Numbered from the stretch's first letter, positions 1 through 7,701 are shown. The stretch is 64,000 nt of DNA from Verrucomicrobiota bacterium (GCA_016871805.1 VHCG01000001.1:1-64000); one strand, 5' to 3'. Notes: a model not told the origin generated them from the sequence alone. Translations and numbers: made by a program.

Positions 1-1251
1 ACGGTGGAGTCGACCGGTCCCGTGCACGAAATCGACGGTCGAGGACTACACGTCACACCCGGCCTCATCGACGCCCACAGCCACTCGATGATCGTAGGGG
101 GCGTGAACGAGGGAAGCCTTCCAAGCAGCGCGATGGTGCGGATCGGCGACGTGGTGAACTCAGAGACCCCGAACATCCACCAGCAGCTCGCGGGCGGACT
201 CACCCTCGCGAATCTCCTGCACGGCTCGGCCAATCCCATTGGAGGCCAGAACCAGGTCATCAAGCTGCGTTCGGGGGCCTCTCCCGAAGGACTCAAGTTC
301 ACCAACGCCCCGGTAGGCATCAAGTTCGCCCTCGGCGAGAACGTCAAACAGGCCAACTGGGGGGACAAGTTCACCACCCGGTTCCCCCAGACCCGCATGG
401 GCGTGCCCACCTTCATCGGCAACCGCTTCACCGCCGCCCAGCAGTACGCCGCGACGTGGAAGTCCTGGCGCGACGGCGGCCGGACGGGACCCGCACCCCG
501 ACACGACCTCGAGCTGGAGGCCATCGTCGAGATCCTCGAGGGCACGCGGCTGATCCACTGCCACAGCTACCGACAGGACGAGATCCTGGCCTTCCTGCGC
601 CTGATGGAGTCGTTCGGCGTCCGGGTCGCAACCCTCCAGCACATCCTCGAGGGCTACAAGGTGGCCGACGAGATTGCGCGCCACGGTGCCGGGGCCAGCG
701 CGTTCGCCGACTGGTGGGCCTACAAGTACGAGGTGATCGACGCCATCCCCTACGCGGGCGCCCTGATGCAGGACCGCGGGGTGGTGGTGAGCTTCAACTC
801 CGACTCCAGCGACCACGCCCGGCGCCTCAACTTCGAGGCCGCCAAGGGGATCAAATACGGCGGGATGTCGCGCGAGGCCGCCCTCAACCTCGTGACCCTC
901 AACCCCGCCAAGCAGCTGCGGATCGACCGTTGGGTGGGATCCCTTGAATCGGGTAAGGATGCGGACTTCGTGGTCTGGTCGGGCGATCCGCTCGACTCCT
1001 CGAGCGTCTGCCTGCAGACGTGGATCGAGGGTCGACAGTACTTCAGCCGTTCCCGGGAATCCGAACGCGCGGCCTCCCTCCAGCGCGAGCGCGAGGGGCT
1101 GCTGGCCAAGGCGCGGCGGTTGTCCGGCGACGGGGGATCCGATGGAGCCAGCCCCGGCGCCCGGGAGAAGTTCTTCCGCCGAGCCCTCGAGCAGGCCCGT
1201 CACCTCGGCGTCGAGAACTGCCAAGACTGCCTCCTGCCCCGCAACCCCTGA
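1..1251 (+). CDS. Amidohydrolase family protein (5' end outside window)
   Basis: The reading frame is open from base 1, so the GTG at base 4 given by the ORF track is probably internal and the true start lies upstream. The protein has the metal-dependent amidohydrolase fold: 'PGLIDAHSHS' supplies the first HxH, and further His ligands are likely in 'IHCHSYRQDE' and 'LQHILEG'. The catalytic Asp is likely in 'FNSDSSDHARR', followed by the 'GKDADFVVWSGDP' strand typical of imidazolonepropionase-like members. The C-terminal tail of about 60 residues is charged and ends in a Cys pair, 'NCQDC'. It is followed 19 bases later by a second amidohydrolase, so the two are probably co-transcribed. Substrate unknown; related tandem pairs are usually annotated as imidazolonepropionase-like or prolidase-like amidohydrolases. 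Confidence 0.85.
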   Translation, partial: TVESTGPVHEIDGRGLHVTPGLIDAHSHSMIVGGVNEGSLPSSAMVRIGDVVNSETPNIHQQLAGGLTLANLLHGSANPIGGQNQVIKLRSGASPEGLKFTNAPVGIKFALGENVKQANWGDKFTTRFPQTRMGVPTFIGNRFTAAQQYAATWKSWRDGGRTGPAPRHDLELEAIVEILEGTRLIHCHSYRQDEILAFLRLMESFGVRVATLQHILEGYKVADEIARHGAGASAFADWWAYKYEVIDAIPYAGALMQDRGVVVSFNSDSSDHARRLNFEAAKGIKYGGMSREAALNLVTLNPAKQLRIDRWVGSLESGKDADFVVWSGDPLDSSSVCLQTWIEGRQYFSRSRESERAASLQREREGLLAKARRLSGDGGSDGASPGAREKFFRRALEQARHLGVENCQDCLLPRNP

Positions 1252-1270
1252 ACCCGACAAGGACCCGACC

Positions 1271-2578
1271 ATGACCCTCCGCCCTGTCCTTCCCCTGCTC
1301 CCGCTGATCGGCTCGGCTCTCGTCGCCCTGGACACCTGCGCCGAGACTCTCCTCCTCCGGAACGCCACCCTCCACCCGATCACCGGTCCGGAGATCCCAT
1401 CGGGACACCTTCTGGTGCGCGACGGCAGGATCGTCACGGTGGGCACCGGGACATCCACCCCGACCGCCGACACGACGATCGACCTGAAGGGGCATCATGT
1501 GTTCCCAGGCCTCATCGCCCCGACCACGGTTCTGGGGCTGCAGGAGATCGACGCCGTGCGGGCGACCCGGGACACCACCGAGAGCGGCGAGTACACGCCC
1601 GATGTGTATTCCTGGAAGGCGGTGAATCCCGATTCCGAACTGATCCCGGTGGCCCGGGCCAACGGCTACACCCATGCGCAGCCGATCCCGATCGGAGGGG
1701 TCGTGGGTGGCCACTCCGCGGCGATGACCCTGACGGGCTGGACGATCGAGGACATGGCATTCCGGCAGGACGTCGGTCTGCACGTGAACTGGCCGGAGTT
1801 CAGACTCGACACCACGCCGAAGGAGCGGGCCGCCGACAAGGACTCCTGGAAATCGCCGGAGGACCAGATCAAGGCCCGCGAAAAGCGCCTGCGCCAGATC
1901 GACGACTTCTTCACCGAGGCGGAGGCCTACGCCAAGGCCAAGGCGGCGAACGGTCCGGGGTTTGCGATCATCCCGGCCTGGGAGGCGGTGTTGCCGGTGG
2001 TGCGGAAGGAGGTGCCCCTGTTCCTGCACGTCAACGAGCAGCGGCAGATCCGCTCGGCCATCGAGTGGGCGGCCCGACGCCAGTACCGGGTGGTCCTCGC
2101 GGGGGGACGTGACGCCTGGCGGGTGGCCGACCTCCTCGCAACGCACAAGGTCCCAGTGGTCTACGAGCACGTCTTCACCGAGACCCTGCGCGACACCGAG
2201 CCCTACGATGTCCACTTCACCGCCCCGTCCATACTGGCGAAGGCCGGGGTGGAGGTGTCCTTTAGCGAGGGCACCGACCAGTTCGGGGCGTCGAACGTGC
2301 GGAACATCCCCTACGCCGCGGCCCAGGCCCGCGCGTTTGGGCTTCCGGTGCTGGAGGCGCATCGCGGTCTGACCCTGTATCCGGCCCGTGTGCTGGGGAT
2401 CGCCGATCGTGTCGGGACGCTCGAACCCGGGAAGGACGCGACCTTCTTCGTGGTGGATGGCGACATCCTGGACCTCCGGGCGCATGTCGAGCGGATGTGG
2501 ATCGCCGGCCGCGAAGTGTCGCTCGAGAGCCGCCACACCCGTCTCTACGACCGCTATCGCCAGCGTCCGCGGAAGTGA
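1271..2578 (+). CDS. Exported amidohydrolase-like protein lacking the HxH metal motif
   Basis: 435 residues. The start is the ATG after 'acccgacc'; it opens with a signal-peptide-like stretch ('LRPVLPLLPLIGSALVAL') that the longer ORF-track version would bury. The fold is that of the amidohydrolase next door: an N-terminal composite beta domain ('LLLRNATLHPITG'), then 'HHVFPGLIAPTTVLGLQE' exactly where active members have PGLIDxHxH. It closes with 'GTLEPGKDATFFVVDGDILD'. The HxH pair is replaced by 'APTTV', so a binuclear metal site cannot form in the usual way. It is probably a structural or regulatory partner of the preceding enzyme, or an enzyme with different chemistry. The gene converges on purD with only 16 bases between them. 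Confidence 0.82.
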   Translation: MTLRPVLPLLPLIGSALVALDTCAETLLLRNATLHPITGPEIPSGHLLVRDGRIVTVGTGTSTPTADTTIDLKGHHVFPGLIAPTTVLGLQEIDAVRATRDTTESGEYTPDVYSWKAVNPDSELIPVARANGYTHAQPIPIGGVVGGHSAAMTLTGWTIEDMAFRQDVGLHVNWPEFRLDTTPKERAADKDSWKSPEDQIKAREKRLRQIDDFFTEAEAYAKAKAANGPGFAIIPAWEAVLPVVRKEVPLFLHVNEQRQIRSAIEWAARRQYRVVLAGGRDAWRVADLLATHKVPVVYEHVFTETLRDTEPYDVHFTAPSILAKAGVEVSFSEGTDQFGASNVRNIPYAAAQARAFGLPVLEAHRGLTLYPARVLGIADRVGTLEPGKDATFFVVDGDILDLRAHVERMWIAGREVSLESRHTRLYDRYRQRPRK

Positions 2579-2594
2579 ATTCGCCAAGGGCCGC

Positions 2595-3893
2595 TCATCC
2601 GCGCCCCAACGCCTTCGCGGCGATGTCGCGTCGGCACTGCATCCCCTCGAATCGGATCTCGTCGACCGCCGCGTAGGCCGCGTCCCGGGCGCCCTGGAGG
2701 GTCGACGCCCACGCCGTCACTCCCAGGACCCGGCCGCTGCTCGTCACCACCCGACCGTTCTTCAACGCCGTGCCGGCATGGAACACCTTCACGCCCGGCA
2801 ACGCCGCCGCCCGGTCCAGGCCCTCGATCGGCAGGCCCTTTGGATACGACCCCGGATACCCCGGGCTCGCGGCCACCACGCAGACACTCGCGTTCGAGGA
2901 CCACTTCAGGGTCATCCGATCCAGGGTGCCCTCCACGCTGGCGTTCAGGAGCTCCACGAGATCGTTCTCGAGGCGGGTCAGATACACCTGGGTTTCCGGA
3001 TCCCCGAACCGGGCGTTGAACTCGAGGACCCTGGGGCCCTTTCGGGTCAGCATCACCCCGGGATACAGCAGCCCCCTGAAATCGATCCCCTCCGCCCGAC
3101 ACCCCGCAAGCCACGGCTCGAGGATCTGGCGTCCAACCGAGGCCAGCTCGGTGTCCGAGAGAAATGGCGCCGGGGAGTACGTGCCCATCCCGCCGGTGTT
3201 GAGACCCTGGTCGCCGTCGAGCGCCCGCTTGTGGTCCTGGGCGGTCGGGAACAACAGCGCGGTCTTTCCGTCGCACAGGGCATGCAGGGAGACCTCCATC
3301 CCTTCGAGCAGCTCCTGGATCACGACCCGCGACCCGGCCGCGCCAAAGGTGCGGTCGACCAGGATCTCGTCCAAGGCGCGATGGGCCTCGTCCACCGAGT
3401 GGGTCAGCAGCACCCCCTTGCCGAGGGCGAGGCCGTCGGCCTTCACCGCACAGCGTCCGCCGAGCGACTCACAGAACCGCCGGGCCTCCTGGACATCGGA
3501 GAACGTCCCGGCGCGGGCCGTGGGAATCCCATGGCGGGCCATGAAGTCCTGGGAGAAGACCTTCGAGGACTCGAACTGGGAGGCCTTGCGATTGGGACCC
3601 CAGATCCGGAAACCGTGTTCCTGGAAGAGGTCGACCACACCGAGCGCGAGCGGGTTGTCGGGACCGACGACGGTCAGGTCAGGTCGATGGTCCCGGGCAC
3701 AGGCGAGGAGCGCCGGGAGGTCCTCGGCACCGATGGGGACATTGACGACCGGGGTTCCGTTGGCGGCCAGGGTCTCGCCGCAGGTCCCGGCGTTGCCCGG
3801 GGCGACCCAGAGGGCCGTGGTGTGCGGGGACTGCGCCAGCTTCCAGACCAGCGCGTGTTCACGACCGCCGGAGCCCAGGACGAGGACTTTCAT
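2595..3893 (-). CDS. purD: Phosphoribosylamine-glycine ligase
   Basis: 432 residues, the usual length for GAR synthetase, the second step of de novo purine synthesis: phosphoribosylamine plus glycine plus ATP gives glycinamide ribonucleotide. The N-terminal domain opens with 'MKVLVLGSGGREHALVWKL', the diagnostic PurD start, and contains 'GPDNPLALGVVDLF'. The ATP-grasp domain follows ('KADGLALGKGVLL', 'EFNARFGDPETQ'). The start ATG is fixed by that conserved N-terminus. It lies 67 bases downstream of the sulfur-carrier gene on the same strand and may be read through from the riboswitch-controlled operon. Cytoplasmic. Confidence 0.97.
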   Translation of the reverse strand: MKVLVLGSGGREHALVWKLAQSPHTTALWVAPGNAGTCGETLAANGTPVVNVPIGAEDLPALLACARDHRPDLTVVGPDNPLALGVVDLFQEHGFRIWGPNRKASQFESSKVFSQDFMARHGIPTARAGTFSDVQEARRFCESLGGRCAVKADGLALGKGVLLTHSVDEAHRALDEILVDRTFGAAGSRVVIQELLEGMEVSLHALCDGKTALLFPTAQDHKRALDGDQGLNTGGMGTYSPAPFLSDTELASVGRQILEPWLAGCRAEGIDFRGLLYPGVMLTRKGPRVLEFNARFGDPETQVYLTRLENDLVELLNASVEGTLDRMTLKWSSNASVCVVAASPGYPGSYPKGLPIEGLDRAAALPGVKVFHAGTALKNGRVVTSSGRVLGVTAWASTLQGARDAAYAAVDEIRFEGMQCRRDIAAKALGRG

Positions 3894-3960
3894 CGCCCTT
3901 CAGCCAACCAGCGGCGTCCTCCCCGGTGCAACCGATTTCCCGAACGGCAGACGTCGGAGA

Positions 3961-4233
3961 TCAGCCGCCGGCGAATGCCGGGATGATCGTGACCTCGTCA
4001 CCCGGACGCAGCGTGGTGTTCTGCTCGTCGAGGAACCGGATGTCCTGGTCGTTCACGAAGACCAGCACCGAACCACGGATCCGGCCGTCCTCGCGGCACA
4101 GGCGTTCCCGGACACCGTGGAACCGGCCCTGCATCTGGTCGATGGCATCGGTCACGGTCTGGGCCGAGACATGCACCACGTCCTCGCCGCCGAAGAACCG
4201 GCGGAGGGTGGGCGGGATGGAGATGCGGATCAT
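3961..4233 (-). CDS. ThiS/MoaD/CysO-type sulfur-carrier protein
   Basis: 90 residues from the ATG at 4233 ('MIRISIPPTLRRFF'); the 122-residue ORF-track version adds an arginine-rich shadow. It has a beta-grasp, ubiquitin-like pattern and ends exactly in '...GDEVTIIPAFAGG'. The free C-terminal Gly-Gly is the site that family members have adenylated and converted to a thiocarboxylate. Length and tail resemble CysO (cysteine synthesis) more than MoaD. The gene starts 7 bases after the stop of the ThrC-family gene and lies downstream of the same SAM-I riboswitch. Known relatives pair with PLP enzymes: CysO with CysM, HcyS with MetY. By analogy this protein may deliver sulfur to the ThrC-like enzyme. 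That partnership is inference; the family assignment is strong. Confidence 0.85.
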   Translation of the reverse strand: MIRISIPPTLRRFFGGEDVVHVSAQTVTDAIDQMQGRFHGVRERLCREDGRIRGSVLVFVNDQDIRFLDEQNTTLRPGDEVTIIPAFAGG

Positions 4234-4240
4234 GGCAGGA

Positions 4241-5509
4241 TCAGGCGTTGACCAGCTCCGCACCGTCGGCCACCCCGAGCGCCTCGAACTCGCGGAGGCT
4301 CGGGCGGATCTCACGGGTCTGTCCGACATGACCCACGACCGCGTCGAGGGTCTTGAGACCGTTGCCCGTGATGCAGAGCACGGCGCTGGAGTCGGCCGGG
4401 ATCTTGCCCTGGGCGATGAGCTTCCTGGCGACCCCGACGGTCACACCGCCGGCCGTCTCGGCGAAGATGCCCTCGCACTCGGCCAGCAGCCGGATTCCCT
4501 CGCGGATGTCGTCGTCGGTCACGTCGTCACCCGACCCGCCGGTCTCCTTCATGACGCGCAGCGCGTAGAAGCCGTCGGCCGGGGTGCCGATGGCAAGGGA
4601 CTTGGCGATGGTGTTGGGTTTCTGGGGCTTGAAGAAGTCGAGCCCCGCCTTCTGGGCCTGGGTGATCGGGTTGCACCCGGTGGCCTGGGCACCATGGATC
4701 TTCCACGGCGTCTTCGGAACGATCCCGAGCTTGGAGAACTCCTGGTAGCTCTTGTGGATCTTGGTGAGGAGGGACCCCGAGGCCATGCAGACGACGGTGT
4801 GTTCGGGGATCCGCCAGCCGAGCTGTTCCTGGATCTCGAAGCCCATGCTCTTGGAACCCTCGGCGTAGTAGGGGCGCATGTTCACGTTCACGAACGCCCA
4901 GCCGTACTTGCCGGCGATCTCGGCGCAGAGGCGGTTGACCTCGTCGTAGTGCCCTCGGATGCCAATGACATTCGCGCCATAGACCAGGGAGTTGACCACC
5001 TTGCCCTGCTCGAGGTCGTGCGGGATGAAGACGAAGCACTCGAGCCCGGCTGCGGCGGCGTTGGCGGCGACGGAGTTGGCGAGGTTGCCGGTGGAGGCGC
5101 AGGCGACGGTCTTGAAGCCGAGCTCGACGGAGCGGCTGAGGGCGACACTGACGACGCGGTCCTTGAACGAGAGGGTCGGGTAGTTGACGGCGTCGTTCTT
5201 CACCCAGAGCTCGCGGATGCCGAGACGCTTGGCGAGGCGGTCGGCCTTCACCAGCGGGGTGAATCCGACCTCGCGTCCGACCGTGGGCTCGCCCGCGACG
5301 GGGAGCAGCTCGCGGTAGCGCCACATCGTCTGCGGCCGACGCGCGATCACCTCGCGGGTGAGCTGCGTCTTGATGCGGTCGTAGTCATAGGCGACCTCGA
5401 GGGGGCCGAAGTCGAACTCGCACACATGGGTGGCGCCCAACGGATACTCGTGACCGCACTCACGGCACTTCAGCGCCTTCATGAATCCCTGATTCTCGCT
5501 CATAGGCAT
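4241..5509 (-). CDS. thrC: Threonine synthase family PLP enzyme under SAM-I riboswitch control
   Basis: 422 residues from the ATG at 5509 ('MPMSENQGFMKALKC'); 5503 is an alternative. The ORF-track start at 5611 lies beyond the riboswitch terminator and is rejected. It begins with a zinc-ribbon-like segment ('CRECGHEYPLGATHVC') found in long threonine synthases. The fold type II PLP core follows: 'LSFKDRVVSVA' holds the PLP lysine, 'ACASTGNLANSVAANAAAAG' the phosphate-binding loop, and 'GVTVGVARKL' and 'ITGNGLKT' lie near the C-terminus. The standard role is O-phosphohomoserine to threonine. Control by a SAM-I riboswitch and tight linkage to a sulfur-carrier gene are unusual for thrC and raise the possibility of a homocysteine-forming enzyme using phosphohomoserine. 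Family certain; exact reaction open. Confidence 0.9.
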   Translation of the reverse strand: MPMSENQGFMKALKCRECGHEYPLGATHVCEFDFGPLEVAYDYDRIKTQLTREVIARRPQTMWRYRELLPVAGEPTVGREVGFTPLVKADRLAKRLGIRELWVKNDAVNYPTLSFKDRVVSVALSRSVELGFKTVACASTGNLANSVAANAAAAGLECFVFIPHDLEQGKVVNSLVYGANVIGIRGHYDEVNRLCAEIAGKYGWAFVNVNMRPYYAEGSKSMGFEIQEQLGWRIPEHTVVCMASGSLLTKIHKSYQEFSKLGIVPKTPWKIHGAQATGCNPITQAQKAGLDFFKPQKPNTIAKSLAIGTPADGFYALRVMKETGGSGDDVTDDDIREGIRLLAECEGIFAETAGGVTVGVARKLIAQGKIPADSSAVLCITGNGLKTLDAVVGHVGQTREIRPSLREFEALGVADGAELVNA

Positions 5510-5572
5510 GATGTCCGGGCCCAGGCGCTCATCCCGAGGGGGATCGGGATCCATGGTCCGCGGTCCGGGCAC

Positions 5573-5602
5573 AAAAAAACCCTTCTCGCGGGATGAGAAG
5601 GG
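5573..5602 (-). terminator. Intrinsic terminator of the SAM-I riboswitch
   Basis: Read on the minus strand, arms CCCTTCTC and GAGAAGGG form a perfect 8-bp stem around a 7-nt loop and run straight into seven T residues. It lies between the aptamer and the thrC start. The 5' half of the hairpin, extended to CTTCTCATC, is perfectly complementary over 9 nt to GATGAGAAG at the 3' end of the aptamer P1 stem (plus-strand 5623-5631). Forming P1 and forming the antiterminator are therefore mutually exclusive: SAM bound gives termination, SAM absent gives read-through. Confidence 0.93.
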
Positions 5603-5625
5603 GTCGGACAACCGGACCGGCGCTT

Positions 5626-5756
5626 CTCATCTTCGCAGGTACCAACCTCCTGTCGGAGAATGTCACCTGCCGGATTTGGCACCTGGTCGTTGAACTGCCG
5701 GTTCAACCGGTTGCCGTGGCTTCATCGGGCCGTATCCCTCTGCCACTCTGGATGAG
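5626..5756 (-). ncRNA. SAM-I (S-box) riboswitch aptamer
   Basis: About 131 nt on the minus strand. It carries the S-box signature blocks in order: 'AGAGTGGCAGAGGGA', 'GGCCCGATGAAGCC', 'GGCAACC' and 'AGGTGCCAAATCC'. P1 is closed by CTCATC (5751-5756) and GATGAG (5626-5631). The P4 region has a self-complementary CAGGT/ACCTG pair just before the 3' strand of P1. These blocks match the SAM-I consensus, including the kink-turn and the ligand-binding internal loop. The element lies about 120 nt upstream of the thrC coding region and is followed by a terminator, so it is read as an OFF switch that responds to S-adenosylmethionine. Confidence 0.94.
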
Positions 5757-5777
5757 CGTCCTTGGAAACCCAAAGAC

Positions 5778-5813
5778 CGAGGACCATGGCGTGATGCCCC
5801 ACCGGGTTGTCAA
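5778..5813 (-). promoter_or_regulatory. Possible promoter for the riboswitch-thrC transcript
   Basis: A perfect TTGACA hexamer occurs on the minus strand (plus 5808-5813), about 50 bases upstream of the aptamer. Only a weak -10 match (CATGGT, spacing 19) follows. The position is right for transcription to begin just before P1. The -35 match is seen directly; its use is inference. Confidence 0.35.
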
Positions 5814-5874
5814 CGGATTTTCCCAAGCTTCCGCCCGGCACACTCGGTCCGCCCCGAGCACCAAGCCCAGGTCC

Positions 5875-5921
5875 GGTGGGTGCCGTTGTGCCCGATGGCG
5901 CTGGGTGCGACAGCACCCACC
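5875..5921 (-). repeat. Double-hairpin repeat, degenerate copy
   Basis: 47 nt that align over their length with the reverse complement of the double-hairpin core seen at 6.0, 10.5, 23.1, 31.7 and 40.9 kb. One hairpin is perfect (GGGTGC, loop GACA, GCACCC). The other survives only with G-U pairs (GTGCCGTT against GATGGCGC). It stands in opposite orientation to the next copy at 5991. Rest of the 5510-6079 intergenic region: the riboswitch, its terminator, this pair, and no gene that I can support. Confidence 0.6.
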
Positions 5922-5990
5922 TCACCCCAGTACCGACTCTTCACAGAACATCCAGGTCCTTCCAAGGGGTCACAACAGGTTGAGCCTCTC

Positions 5991-6039
5991 GTGGGTGCAC
6001 CCGGTGCACCCAGTGATGCAGGGCACTGCATCCCCCACC
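5991..6039 (+). repeat. Double-hairpin repeat copy near the PqiC-like gene end
   Basis: The first hairpin is GGGTGCAC/GTGCACCC. The second has arms beginning GTGATGCAG, loop GGCA, and CTGCATC; the outer two pairs of the second stem are lost (CCC in place of CAC). It lies about 40 bases downstream of the lipoprotein gene that ends at 6080 on the minus strand. Confidence 0.7.
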
Positions 6040-6079
6040 AGCGGAGCCACGTTTCGTGGTCCTCCCCCTTCCTCCGTCC

Positions 6080-6700
6080 TCAGTCCTGGTTGGCCGTCGC
6101 GCGGATGGCCTGGGCGAGCACCTGGGACATCTGGGCGACCAGCTGGCTGACGGTGTCGGCCACCCCCTCGGGATGGACTCCCGGCGATGCGGGCTTCTGG
6201 GTGATCCGGATCTCCCCGTCCTTGTAGGTCTTCGAACCGTCCGACGACGTGACCCTCCACCAGACCACCAGGGTCCCCTGCCCTTCCGGGGTCACATCCA
6301 GACGCTCGACCGTGACAGACACCGACCGGTTGACCTCGTCCTTGAGCCAGGAGGACAGCCGAATGCTGTCGGTCGGAACAAGCGTCGAAAGATTCTCGGC
6401 AAGGCTACGCTGGATGAGGGAGTCGAGTCGCTCGGCCCACACCGCGGCATCGAGGTAGACCATCTCGTTGTTGTCCTTGCGGACCGCCATCGAGGCACGC
6501 TGGAGGTATCCCGGGACCCGGACTAGGGCCACCCCGATGCCGGGGGGCTTTGCGAAGGCCTCGGTCGTGGGCGGGGTGACGATCGGGGACAGGACGAACT
6601 GGCGGGGTGTCACCGTGTTGCGTCCCATCAGGCAGCCGGAGGCGACGAGGGCCACGAGGATGAGGGAGGCGGGGAGAGGGCGGCGGAGGAGAGCGATCAT
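6080..6700 (-). CDS. PqiC-like transport-auxiliary lipoprotein
   Basis: 206 residues. The N-terminus 'LRRPLPASLILVALVASGC' is a lipoprotein signal with the lipobox ending at Cys23. The remainder fits the ABC-type transport auxiliary lipoprotein (PqiC) family: 'QFVLSPIVTPP' at the start, 'GIGVALVRVPGYLQRASMA' in the first strand pair, then a 'DSLIQRSLAENLSTL' helix and an amphipathic C-terminus. Such lipoproteins sit in the periplasm, usually at the outer membrane, and dock to MCE tunnels that move phospholipid. The start ATG overlaps the stop of the upstream MCE gene by 4 bases, so translation is probably coupled. Last gene of the four-gene mla/pqi-type operon. Confidence 0.85.
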   Translation of the reverse strand: MIALLRRPLPASLILVALVASGCLMGRNTVTPRQFVLSPIVTPPTTEAFAKPPGIGVALVRVPGYLQRASMAVRKDNNEMVYLDAAVWAERLDSLIQRSLAENLSTLVPTDSIRLSSWLKDEVNRSVSVTVERLDVTPEGQGTLVVWWRVTSSDGSKTYKDGEIRITQKPASPGVHPEGVADTVSQLVAQMSQVLAQAIRATANQD

Positions 6701-7683
6701 GGGGTTTCGGCGGGCGGCTTGCGGCCGGTAAGGAGGGCGTTGGGATTCAGCCGGAGGAAGTCCGCGAGCTCACCGATGGCCCGGGCGGCCGCCGCGAGCT
6801 GTTCGAGCGCCGCCGACACGTCGGTCCGGAACGGGGCGTTGGGACGGATCAGCGCCGACACCTGCTCCAGCCCGCCGGACAGCTTCTCGAGCGTCTTCTG
6901 GGCCTGGGTCATCAGCTTCTCGGTCTCGTCCGCCAACGGGTCGACCCGTCCATCAAGACGCTTCACCAGGGACCGTCCCTCGACCAGCAGCTGGCGGAGC
7001 TCCGTGAAGGAGTTCGTCAGCTCCGGCGAGCTCACCGCCCGGTTGGCGGACAGCAGCAGGTTGGTCAGCCCCGCATTGATGCCCTTCACGTCCAGCTCGG
7101 AAAGCCCGTTGTCCACATGCGACAACAGGACACTGACCTTCTCCGAGATCCCCTTGAAGTCGACGCTGCCAAGGTTTCCGAGGAGCTCCTGGATGGTCGA
7201 CGGATGGGTCGGGATCTCCATGTATTCCTTGTGGAGCTGGTGGAAGATCGGAGACGACGCCTTGGCAACCATGTCCAGCTCCACATGGAGGACTCCCGTC
7301 ACCAGGCTGTCGGAATCGAGCTTCCCACGAAGGCCATTCTCGATGCTGGCCTTCAGGAATATGGGATCGGCCAGATCCAGCCGGCCGTCGGCCTTCTGCT
7401 CAAGGATGTCCTCGTCGATCTCGATGAGCACCGGGTTGGCGAAGTCGTTGGTCGCCTGGTTGTGGAGGATCATGACCTCCTTCACGGAACCGATGGTCAC
7501 GCCCTGCCACTTCACCGGAGCCCCGGGATTCAGGCCCTTCATGGAGTCGTTGAAGTAGAGGATGAACTCGGTCTTGTCGGAAAAGAGCCGGCCCGATCCG
7601 AAGGTGACGATCGCCACCACCGCGAGGGCGAGGCCGGAGACGACGAACAGGCCGATCAGGGTGGGGTTGGCTTTGGTGCTCAT
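6697..7683 (-). CDS. mlaD: MlaD family MCE-domain protein
   Basis: 328 residues. A short cytoplasmic N-terminus is followed by one membrane helix ('TLIGLFVVSGLALAVVAIV') and then the MCE domain: 'FILYFNDSMKGLNPGAPVKWQGVTIGSVKEV' region with the family's GLxxGAPVxxxGVxIG pattern. Residues about 150-310 form a long helical segment rich in Leu heptads, consistent with the coiled coil or needle of longer MCE proteins. It is the inner-membrane-anchored substrate tunnel of a phospholipid transport ABC system. It lies between the ATPase gene (18 bases upstream) and the PqiC-like lipoprotein (4-base overlap). No MlaC or MlaA gene is visible nearby, so the PqiC-like protein may take over the periplasmic role. 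Confidence 0.92.
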   Translation of the reverse strand: MSTKANPTLIGLFVVSGLALAVVAIVTFGSGRLFSDKTEFILYFNDSMKGLNPGAPVKWQGVTIGSVKEVMILHNQATNDFANPVLIEIDEDILEQKADGRLDLADPIFLKASIENGLRGKLDSDSLVTGVLHVELDMVAKASSPIFHQLHKEYMEIPTHPSTIQELLGNLGSVDFKGISEKVSVLLSHVDNGLSELDVKGINAGLTNLLLSANRAVSSPELTNSFTELRQLLVEGRSLVKRLDGRVDPLADETEKLMTQAQKTLEKLSGGLEQVSALIRPNAPFRTDVSAALEQLAAAARAIGELADFLRLNPNALLTGRKPPAETP

Positions 7684-7701
7684 GGGGGGATGCGCCTTCG
7701 G

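Noticed and set aside
160-1473. 437-residue minus-strand ORF over the first amidohydrolase
   Set aside because: Shadow frame; no domain, whereas the plus frame has all metal ligands of an amidohydrolase.
1043-2587. 514-residue minus-strand ORF over the second amidohydrolase
   Set aside because: Shadow frame of a recognised gene with atypical His/Gly/Arg-rich composition.
5510-5611. N-terminal extension of ThrC to 5611
   Set aside because: The extra codons pass through the terminator hairpin of the riboswitch; the conserved protein begins near 'MKALKC'.
5670-5695. Possible sigma-54 -24/-12 site (TTTGGCACC...TTG)
   Set aside because: The GG and GC dinucleotides are not at the required 10-base spacing, and the site lies inside the riboswitch aptamer on the other strand.
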